Assembly: GCA_002408385.1 (NCBI GenBank)
Contig: DHSB01000181.1
Location: forward strand, 1-25,786
Origin: Myxococcales bacterium UBA5297
Lineage (GTDB): Bacteria; Myxococcota; Myxococcia; Myxococcales; UBA5297
Direction of reading: 5' to 3'
DNA length: 25,786 nt
Below are positions 17,637 through 25,712 of the stretch, piece by piece; the stretch's first letter is position 1; every line of letters begins with the position of its first letter. The notes beneath the pieces are model-generated. The model was not told where the DNA came from and ran no database searches. It was given only the letters and a program-made list of their open reading frames with translations. The translations under genes and the position numbers were made by a program.

Positions 17637-18914
17637 ATGGTCTTCGACAAAGCCGCCATCGAGGAGCGTCAGCGCCGGGCCGCGGGAGCCTTCGGCGACG
17701 ACGCCCCACTCGTCCTCGTCTCTGCCGGCGAGCCCATCGGCAAGCCGGGTGGCCTCGACCAGACCTATCCGTTCCTCGTCCACCCCGACTACTACTGGCT
17801 CACGGGCTCGCGGCGCTCCGGCGGCATCCTCGCCTTCGAGCCGGGCGGGGGCTGGACGCACTTCGTGCGGAAGGTCGACGCCTCCGAGCGGCTCTGGGAG
17901 GGCGACGTCGTGGCGCCCGAGGGCGAGGACCTGACGAGCTTCGCCGAATGGCTCGAGGCGCGGCGCGGGCGCCCGCTCGCCGCTCTGGGAAGCAGCGGGA
18001 TGCTCCCGCTTCCCGCGGACGAAGCGCTCTCCAAGCGGATGCGCGAGAGGCTCGACGGCGTGAGGCGGCGCAAGGACGCGGCGGAGATCGCGCTGATCCG
18101 GCGCGCCGTCGCGGCGACCGCGGCTGGCTTCGCGAAGGCGCGCGAGGTTCTTCGACCGGGCGTCACCGAGCGGCAGCTCCAGGTTGAGCTCGAGGCCGAG
18201 ATGTTCCGCGCCGGCGCGCACGGCGTGGGCTTCGAGACCATCGTCGGCGCGGGCGATCATTCCGCCGTCCTGCACTTCGCGCCGGGCGAGCGCGTCGTGA
18301 ACCCGGGCGACCTGGTGCTCATCGACGCCGGTGGGGAGCTCGAGGACTACACCGCCGACGTGACCCGGACCGTCCCGGCCGGCGAGCGCTTCACCCCCGA
18401 GCAGCAGGCGCTCTACGACCTCGTCCTCGCCGCCGAGCTCGCGGCCATCGACAAGTGCCGGGTGGGCGTCGAGTGGCACGAGGTCCACCGCACCGCGGCG
18501 CTGGTCATCGCCCAAGGGCTCAAGGATCTCGGCGTCCTCGTCGGCGACGCCGATGGGCTCGCCGACTCTGGCGCCGTCGCCCTGTTCTTCCCGCACGGCG
18601 TCGGCCACATGGTCGGTCTGCGGGTGCGCGACGTCGGAGGCGCGGCGCCCGGGCGCCCCGAAGGCCGGATGTGCTGCGGCGCGCGCCCCAGAGTCGATTT
18701 CCCCTTGGAGGAAGGGTTCCTGATGACCGTTGAGCCGGGCGCCTACTTCATCCCGGCCATGCTCGAGGACCCGGAGCGGCGCGAGAAGTACAAGGACGTC
18801 GTGCGCTGGGACGCGCTCGACAAGTGGCTGCCCGTCGGCGGCGTGCGCATCGAGGACGACGTGCTGGTGACCGCGTCGGGGCCAGAGGTGTTGACCAGCG
18901 CGATTCCGAAGTAG
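17637..18914 (+). CDS. Aminopeptidase P-like M24 metallopeptidase
   Basis: 425 residues from the ATG at 17637, preceded by GAGGAG (17624-17629) at seven bases. The N-terminal part (1-140) is the creatinase/AMP_N-like domain (YPFLVHPDYYWLTG), and the pita-bread M24 domain follows. All five metal ligands are present: D230 and D241 (LIDAGGELEDYTADVTRT), H324 (HGVGHMVGL), E366 (TVEPGAYF) and E406 (GGVRIEDDV); H208 in GDHSAVLH is the usual substrate-side histidine. The enzyme should remove N-terminal residues before proline in the cytoplasm, using two metal ions. It is monocistronic by spacing, bounded upstream by a terminator and facing the porin gene. A dipeptidase (PepQ-like) activity is possible; the length fits aminopeptidase P better. 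Confidence 0.95.
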   Translation: MVFDKAAIEERQRRAAGAFGDDAPLVLVSAGEPIGKPGGLDQTYPFLVHPDYYWLTGSRRSGGILAFEPGGGWTHFVRKVDASERLWEGDVVAPEGEDLTSFAEWLEARRGRPLAALGSSGMLPLPADEALSKRMRERLDGVRRRKDAAEIALIRRAVAATAAGFAKAREVLRPGVTERQLQVELEAEMFRAGAHGVGFETIVGAGDHSAVLHFAPGERVVNPGDLVLIDAGGELEDYTADVTRTVPAGERFTPEQQALYDLVLAAELAAIDKCRVGVEWHEVHRTAALVIAQGLKDLGVLVGDADGLADSGAVALFFPHGVGHMVGLRVRDVGGAAPGRPEGRMCCGARPRVDFPLEEGFLMTVEPGAYFIPAMLEDPERREKYKDVVRWDALDKWLPVGGVRIEDDVLVTASGPEVLTSAIPK

Positions 18915-18989
18915 CGCCGGAGCAGGTGCGCGCGCACGGCCGCGGCCAGCACGAAGGCTGGCGCTCCGGCACCTCCAGCGCCCTCTCCC

Positions 18990-19018
18990 AACTCCCAACT
19001 CAAAACTCCCGACTCAAA
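18990..19018. repeat. 14-bp direct repeat at the porin stop codon
   Basis: AACTCCCAACTCAA is followed immediately by AACTCCCGACTCAA (one mismatch), and the second copy covers the porin stop codon. The same AACTCC/AACTCCCAAC words occur in opposite orientation near 15883-15905, in the leader of the FadR-type gene. This looks like a low-complexity intergenic element; no function is implied. Confidence 0.5.
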
Positions 19019-20327
19019 AAACCATCCACGCCGACACCTGCACGCGGTCGTTCACCGCGACCACCCCGTCGCCGTACCTCTCGCGGTACCAGTCGTAGGC
19101 GACGGCGAAGCGCAGCGCCGGCACCGGGGCCCAGAACAGCGCGCCCTCGGCCCAGACCATGTGGTCCCAGAGCGAAGCGCGCGGGCCGAATTGGAAGATG
19201 TTCGGCGAGCGGATCGAGGAGACGTTTGCGGACAGCCAGACCTGGCCCGCGGGCGGCAGGAAGTACTGCAGGTTTGCCCGCCCCATGCGCCATTGGATGG
19301 CTTTGAATTCGCCCGCTTCGTCAAACCAGGCGAGCCCCCGCTCTATCTCCAGCGGATAGCCCGGCGGCAGGCTTGCCGGGAACCGGAAGCCGCCGTTGAG
19401 CCGCGTGAAGAGATCGCTGATCCCCTGCCCCGTTATCCAGCTTGCGACTGCGGTCAGCGCGTTGCCCCGGTCGTCCTCGGGGCGCGGAAGGATCGGCAGG
19501 ACGGCGTCCGCCGAGACTCCCCAGCCGACCGCACTGACGGCGGCCGTGGACGAGCTCGGATTCGGCACGAGCGCCGGCACCTCGAGCTTCCTCACGGTCC
19601 CCGAGAGCGCGAGCGAAGCCGCGACGTGCTTCGTCGAGGTGCTCCCCGACGTATGCCACCCCTTCCACCCATCGATGAGCAGCCGCGTGCCGGCCTGCAG
19701 GTCGGGAAGGGCCGCGGCGCTCTGCGGCGGGCGCACGGCGGCCAGGGCGAGCACCAGGCTCGCGGGCTCCCAGTCGAGCTCCCTGGAGAGCCGAAGCTGG
19801 ACGAGCCGCGAGGACGGCTGGCCGGGGACGCTCGGCGTGGCGACGATGTTGGGCGCGAAGTCCGATTGGAACCCGAACAGCGCCCATTCCTGCCCGGCCA
19901 GCAACCCGAGGGACCCGCGGCACAGGCGCACGAATCCACGCCTCAACCGCAGGGCGGGGTTGTTGAAGAGCGCGGTCTCGGTCACCTCGGCGGGCTGGTT
20001 TCCTCGGAAGTCGGCTTCGATGAGCCCCTGCGTCGCGATGCCGCCGAGCTCGGGACCGCCGATCCGCAGCCCGAAGCGCGTGTTCTGGACGCTGAACTGC
20101 AGCTGGGACCCCGAGCCCTCGAAGGTGGTCGGCTTGGCGATGTTCGGGTGCCCGGCGACCACGGGAATGCCCTGCGTCGAGTCCCAGACGGCGGCCGCCT
20201 CGACATAGCCATAGAGCTCGACGCTCCAGCGCGAGGTCACCGGCCGGGGCTCGGGCTCCTCGGCCCGAACGCTGTGCGCGGACAACAGGACCAACGACAG
20301 GGCCAGAGAACGAAGACAGGGATGCAT
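19014..20327 (-). CDS. Outer-membrane porin-like beta-barrel protein
   Basis: 437 residues from the ATG at 20327, with GGGAG six bases upstream. A Sec signal peptide (1-22, hydrophobic core LALSLVLLS, cleavage after SVRA) is followed by about 415 residues of alternating strands. The N-terminal YGYVEAAAVWD, NTRFGLRIGGPELGG and LRRGFVRLCRGSLGLLAGQE segments resemble the inward strands of DcaP- or general-porin-type proteins. The chain ends in aromatic strands and a terminal Phe (VSAWMVF), the BAM recognition signature. It probably forms a solute channel in the outer membrane; the solute is unknown. It lies 65 bases after the TolC-like gene on the same strand, so the two may be co-transcribed, but no transporter is next to them. 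Confidence 0.85.
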   Translation of the reverse strand: MHPCLRSLALSLVLLSAHSVRAEEPEPRPVTSRWSVELYGYVEAAAVWDSTQGIPVVAGHPNIAKPTTFEGSGSQLQFSVQNTRFGLRIGGPELGGIATQGLIEADFRGNQPAEVTETALFNNPALRLRRGFVRLCRGSLGLLAGQEWALFGFQSDFAPNIVATPSVPGQPSSRLVQLRLSRELDWEPASLVLALAAVRPPQSAAALPDLQAGTRLLIDGWKGWHTSGSTSTKHVAASLALSGTVRKLEVPALVPNPSSSTAAVSAVGWGVSADAVLPILPRPEDDRGNALTAVASWITGQGISDLFTRLNGGFRFPASLPPGYPLEIERGLAWFDEAGEFKAIQWRMGRANLQYFLPPAGQVWLSANVSSIRSPNIFQFGPRASLWDHMVWAEGALFWAPVPALRFAVAYDWYRERYGDGVVAVNDRVQVSAWMVF

Positions 20328-20392
20328 CGGCTTCTCCCGCGCTTTGCGTGGATGAGGGCGCCAGGCGCCTGCGGACGCCCTGGCGCTCGGGG

Positions 20393-21667
20393 CTACTTCC
20401 CGGCTTGGGCAAGAAGGCTCTGCCCGCTCGCCTTGCGCAGCACGAGCACCGAGTAGGCGAGATCGGCGCGCGCCTGGACGAGGTTCGCGTCGGCGCTGAA
20501 GGCGTCGCTCTGCGCCTGCGACAGCTCGAAGGAGGTCGCGGTGCCGGCCTCGTAGCGCGCGCGGGCGATCTCCAAGGCATCGCGGGCGCTGCCCTCCTCG
20601 ACCCGCGCGACCTCGAGCCGAGAGCGGTTGGCGCGCACGTCGAGCCAAGCGGTGTGGACCTGATCGCGCACCTCGTCGATCGCCTGCTGAAGCCTGGCCT
20701 CCCCCTCGCGGATCTGGGCGTTGACCTGGCGCACCGCGCCGATGAGGCTCAGGTCGGCCCGCCAGTCGAGCCTCAGACCTGCCTCCCAATAGAGCTCGTT
20801 GCCCACGAATCCGGTCGCGTTGCTGTAGTTCTCGCGGGCGAACGCCGAGAGGGTCGGGACCACCGGTCCCCAAGCCTCGCTGCGCGAGGAGGTGGCCTGG
20901 CGCAAGAGCGCGCGCTGCTGGGCGATCTCCGCTCTCCCCTCGAGCGCGCGCTCGACGAAGGCCTCTTCGGTCAGCTCGGTCGCCCCTGGCGCGACGGGCT
21001 CGGGCAGGTCACCGGGCTCGGGCAGCCGGGTCAAGGTGGCGAGAGTGCGGCTAGCCACCGCCAACGAGCGGCGCGCCGCGATGAGGTTCTGCTCAGCGCG
21101 GGCGCGGTCCACGCGGGCGGTGTCTACCGCGAGCATCGTCACCGTGCCGGCCTCGAAGCGCACGCCGGCAAGGCGCTCGCTCTCCTGGGCCACCTCCATC
21201 GCGCGGCGCGCCGCGGCGACGAGCCCCTGGTTGGCGACGACCAGGTAGTAGGCCTCCGCGACCGCCAGCTCGACGTCGAGGAGAGTCGCGTCGACCGCCT
21301 CTTCGGCCGCCTCGAGCGCGTGGCCCGAGGCCCAGTAGCGCGAGTACGAGGGCAGATCGAAGAGCGGCACGGTCAGGGTGGCCCGGGCGATGAGGCTGTC
21401 CTTGAGGCCGATGACTATCCGCAGCCCCGGCGACTGGACCGACGACTCGTACTGGTTGCGCGTGTAGAGCGCCTCGAGCGAGAGCCCGGGGAGCAGACCG
21501 CCCAGCGCCTGATCGCGCTGCGCCGAGGCCTGCGAGAGCTGCGCGCGGGCTACCTCGACGGTCAGGTTGTTCCTCCGCGCCGCCTCCAGATAGCGCTCGA
21601 GCGGCTCGGGGACCGCCGGATCGTTCGCGGCGGCGAAGATCAGCAACAGGAGCAACGGGGCGCTCAT
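20393..21667 (-). CDS. TolC-family outer-membrane efflux protein
   Basis: 424 residues from the ATG at 21667; a TTG at 21724 in frame would add 19 residues and a positive N-region to the signal peptide, so the start is not fixed. A hydrophobic N-terminus (PLLLLLIFAAA) is followed by the two OEP repeats: long Ala/Arg/Glu heptad-rich helices (for example AYYLVVANQGLVAAARRAMEV and ARARYEAGTATSFELSQAQ), with the GTATSFEL pattern typical of TolC-family helix turns. Such proteins trimerise as the outer-membrane exit duct of RND or ABC efflux and type I secretion. No membrane-fusion or inner-membrane pump gene is in the window, so this is either an orphan duct or part of an operon with only the downstream porin. 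Confidence 0.92.
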   Translation of the reverse strand: MSAPLLLLLIFAAANDPAVPEPLERYLEAARRNNLTVEVARAQLSQASAQRDQALGGLLPGLSLEALYTRNQYESSVQSPGLRIVIGLKDSLIARATLTVPLFDLPSYSRYWASGHALEAAEEAVDATLLDVELAVAEAYYLVVANQGLVAAARRAMEVAQESERLAGVRFEAGTVTMLAVDTARVDRARAEQNLIAARRSLAVASRTLATLTRLPEPGDLPEPVAPGATELTEEAFVERALEGRAEIAQQRALLRQATSSRSEAWGPVVPTLSAFARENYSNATGFVGNELYWEAGLRLDWRADLSLIGAVRQVNAQIREGEARLQQAIDEVRDQVHTAWLDVRANRSRLEVARVEEGSARDALEIARARYEAGTATSFELSQAQSDAFSADANLVQARADLAYSVLVLRKASGQSLLAQAGK

Positions 21668-21890
21668 CGGCCGGGAACCTCTCGATCGGCTGTCGGGGTG
21701 CTTCGGCGACCGATCTGCCTCCAATCCTGGGCCGCGCGCATCCGGCGACCTCGTGCGCCAAGGGGCTTTGTCGAAAGCCGTAAGCTGTGAGCTTCAGGCC
21801 GAAAGCCAACCGCCCGCGCACCCTTGAACCACCGGCCGCAATGCAATAGGCAAGGCCGCGGTTCGTAAGGCCGGTGGAAAGGAGAACGCG
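21668..21890. other. Divergent intergenic region with small inverted repeats
   Basis: The region separates the TolC-like and TM2-like genes. It includes AAGCT-GTG-AGCTT (21782-21794) within a stretch (CGAAAGCCGTAAGCTGTGA) that looks like short dispersed intergenic repeats of GC-rich bacteria. No promoter could be assigned confidently and no gene is supported. Confidence 0.35.
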
Positions 21891-22109
21891 ATGAGCAAGC
21901 CCGGTGTCGCCGCCGTCCTCAGCTTCCTGATCCCGGGGGTCGGCCAGATCTACAACGGCGCGATCCTGCGAGGGCTCTTCTGGCTGATCATCACCCCGGG
22001 CTTCTGGGTGGGCAGCGGCGGGCTGCTCGGCTGGATCTGCCACATCGTTGCCGCCGCCACCGCCTTCTCGTACGCGGAGAAACGGCTGCCGGCCTGGAAG
22101 CGGGTCTGA
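21891..22109 (+). CDS. Small TM2-like membrane protein, 72 aa
   Basis: The ATG at 21891 has AGGAG (21880-21884) six bases upstream. The peptide has two hydrophobic segments (about 6-20 and 26-60) with the SFLIPGVGQIYNG and LRGLFWLI motifs typical of TM2-domain proteins, which span the membrane as a helical hairpin. Function in bacteria is largely unknown. The stop codon TGA shares its A with the ATG of the following lipoprotein gene, so the two are translationally coupled. Confidence 0.85.
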   Translation: MSKPGVAAVLSFLIPGVGQIYNGAILRGLFWLIITPGFWVGSGGLLGWICHIVAAATAFSYAEKRLPAWKRV

Positions 22110-22657
22110 TGCGCGTGGGCTTTGTTCCCCTAGCTGCGACGCTCGCTGCGGTCGTCGCGACGGCGTGTTCGAGCCCGGTGGTGAGCGAGGGCAAGCGCAT
22201 CCAGGCCAAGATCCGCCGTGCGGTCATCACCAGCAAGAGCCTGGGCCGGTTCGGGACCTTCGGACTGTTCGAAGAGGAGATGCGCGAGGTTCCCTGCCAG
22301 ACGCCGCTCTCGAAGGAGAACCGCCTCTGCGAGGTCCACCTCGTCGGCCGCGGGCCGGTGCGGATGCAGGTCGCCGACGCCACTCTCGCCGCCACCGGCC
22401 GCGTCAACGACGACGCGCTGATCAAGGTCGAGTACCCGGCCGACTGCGCGAACAAGGGCTTCGACTTCAAGACGTTCGACGGGGTGCTGCCGCGCTCGCG
22501 CGAAAAGGCGCCCGAGGGGATGACGGTCTGGGCCGACCCGCTCGTACGCGTGACGCACTGGAGAATCGGCTCGCCCGATGGCGAGCGCTGCGGGGTGGTG
22601 GTCGAGGCCGCCGTTGAGCTGCTCGAGCAGATCCGGGCCTCGGCCGACCGCGGCTGA
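22109..22657 (+). CDS. Small lipoprotein of unknown function
   Basis: 182 residues. The first 20 residues form a lipoprotein signal with cysteine C20 (VVATAC, then SSPVV); the lipobox is slightly atypical. The rest is a soluble, mixed alpha/beta-looking domain with three cysteines in CQTPLSKENRLCEVHL and YPADCANKG, and a fourth in GERCGVVV, which could form disulfides in the periplasm. No family is recognised. The one-base overlap with the TM2-like gene suggests a functional pair at the membrane. It ends 713 bases before the serpin gene. Confidence 0.8.
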   Translation: MRVGFVPLAATLAAVVATACSSPVVSEGKRIQAKIRRAVITSKSLGRFGTFGLFEEEMREVPCQTPLSKENRLCEVHLVGRGPVRMQVADATLAATGRVNDDALIKVEYPADCANKGFDFKTFDGVLPRSREKAPEGMTVWADPLVRVTHWRIGSPDGERCGVVVEAAVELLEQIRASADRG

Positions 22658-23370
22658 GCCGGGTTCGAGCTACGTCCCGCGCCGCTTATCGGAGGGCCGG
22701 CCTTCGTGTCGGCCGTCGATTTCGGTCGTTGCGCGCGCACGTCCACCCCTCCCCTGCGCCAGTCCGCGGCCCGATTCGAAGGGCGAGGGGAGTGGCTTGG
22801 CCCGAGTTGCGCGCACCTGGCGGCGCCTGCCCCGAGCCTGGCCTCGACGGCAAGCGCTCCCGAGAATCGAGCGTGCAGTCCGCCCGCTGGGGCCAGCGTC
22901 GCCCTTCGTCGATGCGCTCGAGCGCATGGGTGGTCGAGCCGCCCTCCACCGCGCTGCCGCCGCCCGCGAATCGCGAGCCGCTCGCCGCGCTGGAGGGCCA
23001 GGCAGGCCCGCGCACATTCGGCGAGGGTGACCAGCCGGTTGCGCGCGCGGGGCACGCTCGCGTGCTCGTGGGCGTCGCAATGGCCCGCGCGGCCTCGGGA
23101 ACGCTCGCGGCGCCCGGGGGCCGCCCAGGGCTCCTGGCGCGTTCTTGCGCCCTTCTCGACACTCGAGCACTTCGGAGCGGGGCCGGCTTCCCCACGCGCA
23201 CGCGCACCTCGCGACCTCGAGAAACCGAGAGCCGCCCGACCCGCGAGCCGCGCGCCCGCTTGGCCTCGCACTCGCCTACCCGTCATGATTGCGGGCGGTT
23301 AGGGCGTCGGCACGCTTGTCGCAGAGTCGGCGTTTCCGCGGAAGAACTTCTAGCCCCCCGGAGAACGACC
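22658..23370. other. Gene-free, very GC-rich interval before the serpin
   Basis: About 710 bases. Several open frames on both strands exist only because GC-rich DNA has few stops; their products are Arg/Ala/Pro-rich without motifs. An imperfect palindrome (CTCCCCT 22749-22755 and AGGGGAG 22786-22792) resembles dispersed intergenic repeats. The last 60 bases hold the serpin leader. It may be decayed coding DNA, but I cannot name a source. Confidence 0.45.
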
Positions 23371-24672
23371 ATGAAGACCCGTCCCCTCGCGATCGCCCTC
23401 GTTGCCGTCGCCGCGCTGCTCGCCGCCTGCGACCCTGCCACCGAACAAGAGGAGGAGAAGCAGACCCCTCCCGAGCTCCAGGTGGCGAAGTCCGCCCTGC
23501 CGCGCGCGGTCGCCCCGGCGGTGCCAGCCTCGGATCTCGACGCGCTCGTCGCCGGCAACCAGGCCTTCGCGCTCGACCTCTACCGGGCGCTGCGCGAGCC
23601 GGGCAAGAACCTGCTCACCTCGCCGCACTCGATCTCCACGGCCCTCGCCATGGCCTTCGCCGGCGCGCGAAACGAGACCGAGTCGCAGATGGCCTCCACG
23701 CTGCACTTCACCCTGCCCCAGGAGCGGCTGCACACCGCGCTCAACGGGCTCGACCAACTCCTCGCCTCGCGCGGCCAAGGCGCCTCGGGCAAGGACGGCC
23801 TGCCCTTCCGCCTCAGCGTCGTCAACGCGGCGTGGGGCGAGCGCACCTACCAGTTCGAGCCCCCCTACCTCGACACCCTCGCGGTCAACTACGGCGCCGG
23901 CCTCAACCTCCTCGACTTCCAGGGCGCGCCCGAAGCCTCGCGCCTGACCATCAACGACTGGGTCGCCTCCCAGACCGAGGACCGCATCCGCGACCTGCTG
24001 CCCGCGAGCTCGATCACCTCGCTGACGCGCCTGGTGCTCACCAACGCGGTCTACTTCAACGCGGCCTGGGCCGAGCCTTTCGCCCTCGAGACGACCAGCG
24101 ACCAACCCTTCACCCTGCTCGACGGCACGCAGGTGCAGGTGCCGACCATGCACGCGAGCCTGGACTACAAGTACGCCGAGGGCGTGGACTGGCAGGCCGT
24201 CGAGCTGCCGTACGACGGCGACGAGCTCTCGATGGTCGCCCTGCGACCGATGGGCGAGCTGGCCGCCTTCGAGGACGGACTCGACGCGGCCAAGCTCGAC
24301 GCCATCGTCGCCGCGCTCGCCACACAGCCGGTGGACCTGGCGCTGCCGCGCTTCTCCTTCGAGTGGAACAGCAGCCTCAAGGACGCGCTGAAGAGCCTGG
24401 GGATGGAGGCGCCGTTCGCCGCCGCCGCCGACTTCTCGGGCATCAACGGCGGGCGCGAGCCGCTCAGCATCAGCGACGTGATCCACAAGACCTTCATCGG
24501 CCTCGACGAGGCGGGCACCGAGGCGGCGGCGGCGACCGCGGTGATCATGGCCGGCAACGGCGGACCGGTCGACCGGGTGGAGATGAAGCTCGACAAGCCC
24601 TTCGTCTTCCTCATCCGCGACGTGCAGACCGGCGCGGTGGTCTTCCTCGGGCGCGTGGTCGACCCGCGCTAG
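23371..24672 (+). CDS. Serpin-family protease inhibitor, predicted lipoprotein
   Basis: 433 residues from the ATG at 23371, with GGAG (23360-23363) seven bases upstream. Signal and lipobox LAAC place lipidated C20 at the membrane surface, followed by an acidic tether (PATEQEEEKQ). The serpin fold runs from about residue 50: NLLTSPHSISTALAMAFAGA, LVLTNAVYFNAAWAEPF, VELPYDG and LALPRFSFEW. The hinge EAGTEAAAAT (380-389) is of inhibitory type (small residues at P15-P9), so rapid loop insertion is expected. Counting 17 residues from hinge E380 puts P1 near N396 (MAGNGGP), though the loop is about three residues longer than in alpha-1-antitrypsin and P1 may shift. It probably traps serine or cysteine proteases outside the inner membrane. 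No protease partner is nearby. Confidence 0.95.
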   Translation: MKTRPLAIALVAVAALLAACDPATEQEEEKQTPPELQVAKSALPRAVAPAVPASDLDALVAGNQAFALDLYRALREPGKNLLTSPHSISTALAMAFAGARNETESQMASTLHFTLPQERLHTALNGLDQLLASRGQGASGKDGLPFRLSVVNAAWGERTYQFEPPYLDTLAVNYGAGLNLLDFQGAPEASRLTINDWVASQTEDRIRDLLPASSITSLTRLVLTNAVYFNAAWAEPFALETTSDQPFTLLDGTQVQVPTMHASLDYKYAEGVDWQAVELPYDGDELSMVALRPMGELAAFEDGLDAAKLDAIVAALATQPVDLALPRFSFEWNSSLKDALKSLGMEAPFAAAADFSGINGGREPLSISDVIHKTFIGLDEAGTEAAAATAVIMAGNGGPVDRVEMKLDKPFVFLIRDVQTGAVVFLGRVVDPR

Positions 24673-24694
24673 CCGCCCATCGCCAGGCAGCCTC

Positions 24695-24729
24695 GAAGGC
24701 CCTTGCCCGCGCCGCGGGGAAGGGCCTTC
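24695..24729 (+). terminator. Hairpin terminator after the serpin gene
   Basis: Perfect 10-base arms GAAGGCCCTT and AAGGGCCTTC enclose a second 5-bp stem (CCCGC/GCGGG), giving a 35-base hairpin starting 22 bases after the stop. There is no T run, so it is a strong stem of uncertain mechanism, possibly Rho-assisted. Confidence 0.65.
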
Positions 24730-25320
24730 CTGTATCCGTGCCGCGGATTCGGGTCTTCGTTCAGACCCGGACCGCTCGGGCACCGGCCCATCGTCGTCGT
24801 CTGCCGGTCGTCGCCCCGCGGCGGCTTCTCGCGCTGCGCCGCGGCCGGGTCCTGCTCTCGCCTCCGTCTCGGCGGGCTTCTCGCCGAGCGTGAGGTAGCT
24901 CAGGGAGTTGCCGTGGCATAGGCGTCGAAGAGCGCACTTCGGGTACCGTCCAGACCAACTGCCTGGACGACCGCACGCAGCGGCGCGGAGCCCGACGATG
25001 CGAGCAGTTGGCCGGGGACTCGCGCCGAGTTGGCCCACCTGCGCAGCCAACGCTGGCGGGTGCGCGCAGGAGTCACCGGCTCGGGTCCGCCTCGGGAGCC
25101 AAGCAGCACAGAGGCGACCACCCGCCAGGTGAGCCACAGCCCGCGCGCGAGCAAAGCACCGGGAGCGACGGTCATCCGAAACACCGATCGCCGCCATCGG
25201 TTCATCGCGTTCTTCGCACCCGGCTCCAAGCTGCTCGCGCCTCGTGCCCACCCGTCCCCGGCCTCATCGGTCAGCGGGCAGACCCATCGCCGGAGCGGCG
25301 GTTTTCCACGAACCCTCGCC
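24730..25320. other. Probable insertion-sequence end or decayed DNA, no supported gene
   Basis: About 590 bases between the serpin terminator and a transposase tail. Minus-strand sequence 24900-25379 stays open (159 codons) but has no recognised motif and overlaps the transposase tail in another frame. The stretch just after the transposase stop codon would be the position of an IS91-type replication-origin end; I could not identify its boundary. Confidence 0.35.
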
Positions 25321-25578
25321 TCAGTATTCCGGGTGGGAGTCGAAGCGCTCGGGCCAGCATGGGTCGATTCCCGGGTCATCGACCAGCGGCTCTAACCCGA
25401 GCTGTGCGGGCGGCGCGCGGGCCTTGGCGAGCGGCGGCGCCTCGAAGCGAGCTCCCAGCGCCTCGAGCACCTGGGCGGCGACCTCGGGGTGGGAGACCAC
25501 CGCGGCGATCTTGCGGCGGCCGCCGCACGGGCAGCGCAGCACCTCGTTCAGGAGCTCCGGACGGAACGCGTCGCGCAC
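25321..25578 (-). pseudogene. IS91-like transposase, C-terminal remnant
   Basis: About 75 residues resembling the end of IS91-type (Y2) transposases: VLRCPCGGRRKIAAVVSHPEVAAQVLEALG followed by a Pro/Ala-rich tail (APPLAKARAPPAQLGLEP). The catalytic HUH and tyrosine parts are missing, so it is inactive. The sequence just before it (DAFRPELLN) is not transposase but matches the ClpB-type FRPEFLN motif, so the frame is a chimera formed at a junction near 25555. The family assignment rests on pattern memory alone. Confidence 0.55.
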
Positions 25579-25712
25579 CGCGCGCAGATGCCGGTCGCCA
25601 CCGGCCCGGCGCCGAATCCCACCGGGTCCGCGTCCGCGATGCCGAGGTTGCTGGTCATCACCACAGCGTCATGCCGGGGGGGAACACGCACCGCTCGCCG
25701 CGGCATCGGGTG
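25555..25712 (-). pseudogene. ClpB-like AAA+ ATPase fragment, frameshifted
   Basis: The minus strand encodes PPRHDAVVMTSNLG followed by IADADPVGFG in one frame (start near 25690). A second frame, shifted near 25590, continues with DRHLRAVRDAFRPELLN. In ClpB/ClpA-type ATPases VVMTSNLG and FRPEFLN lie about 35 residues apart; here the spacing is about 31 codons across the frameshift. The fragment is cut by the transposase tail on one side and the tandem repeat on the other. Confidence 0.5.

Noticed and set aside
18916..18970. GCCGGAGC/GCTCCGGC inverted repeat between the convergent aminopeptidase and porin genes as a bidirectional terminator
   Set aside because: The arms are only 8 bases with a 39-base loop and no T run; too weak to call.
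22729..23370. In-frame N-terminal extension of the serpin (647 codons)
   Set aside because: The extension is Arg/Pro-rich with no motif, while the ATG at 23371 has a ribosome-binding site and begins a proper lipoprotein signal.
24900..25379. Minus-strand open frame of 159 codons
   Set aside because: No recognised motif, no clear ribosome-binding site, and it overlaps the transposase tail; kept only as part of the unassigned region.
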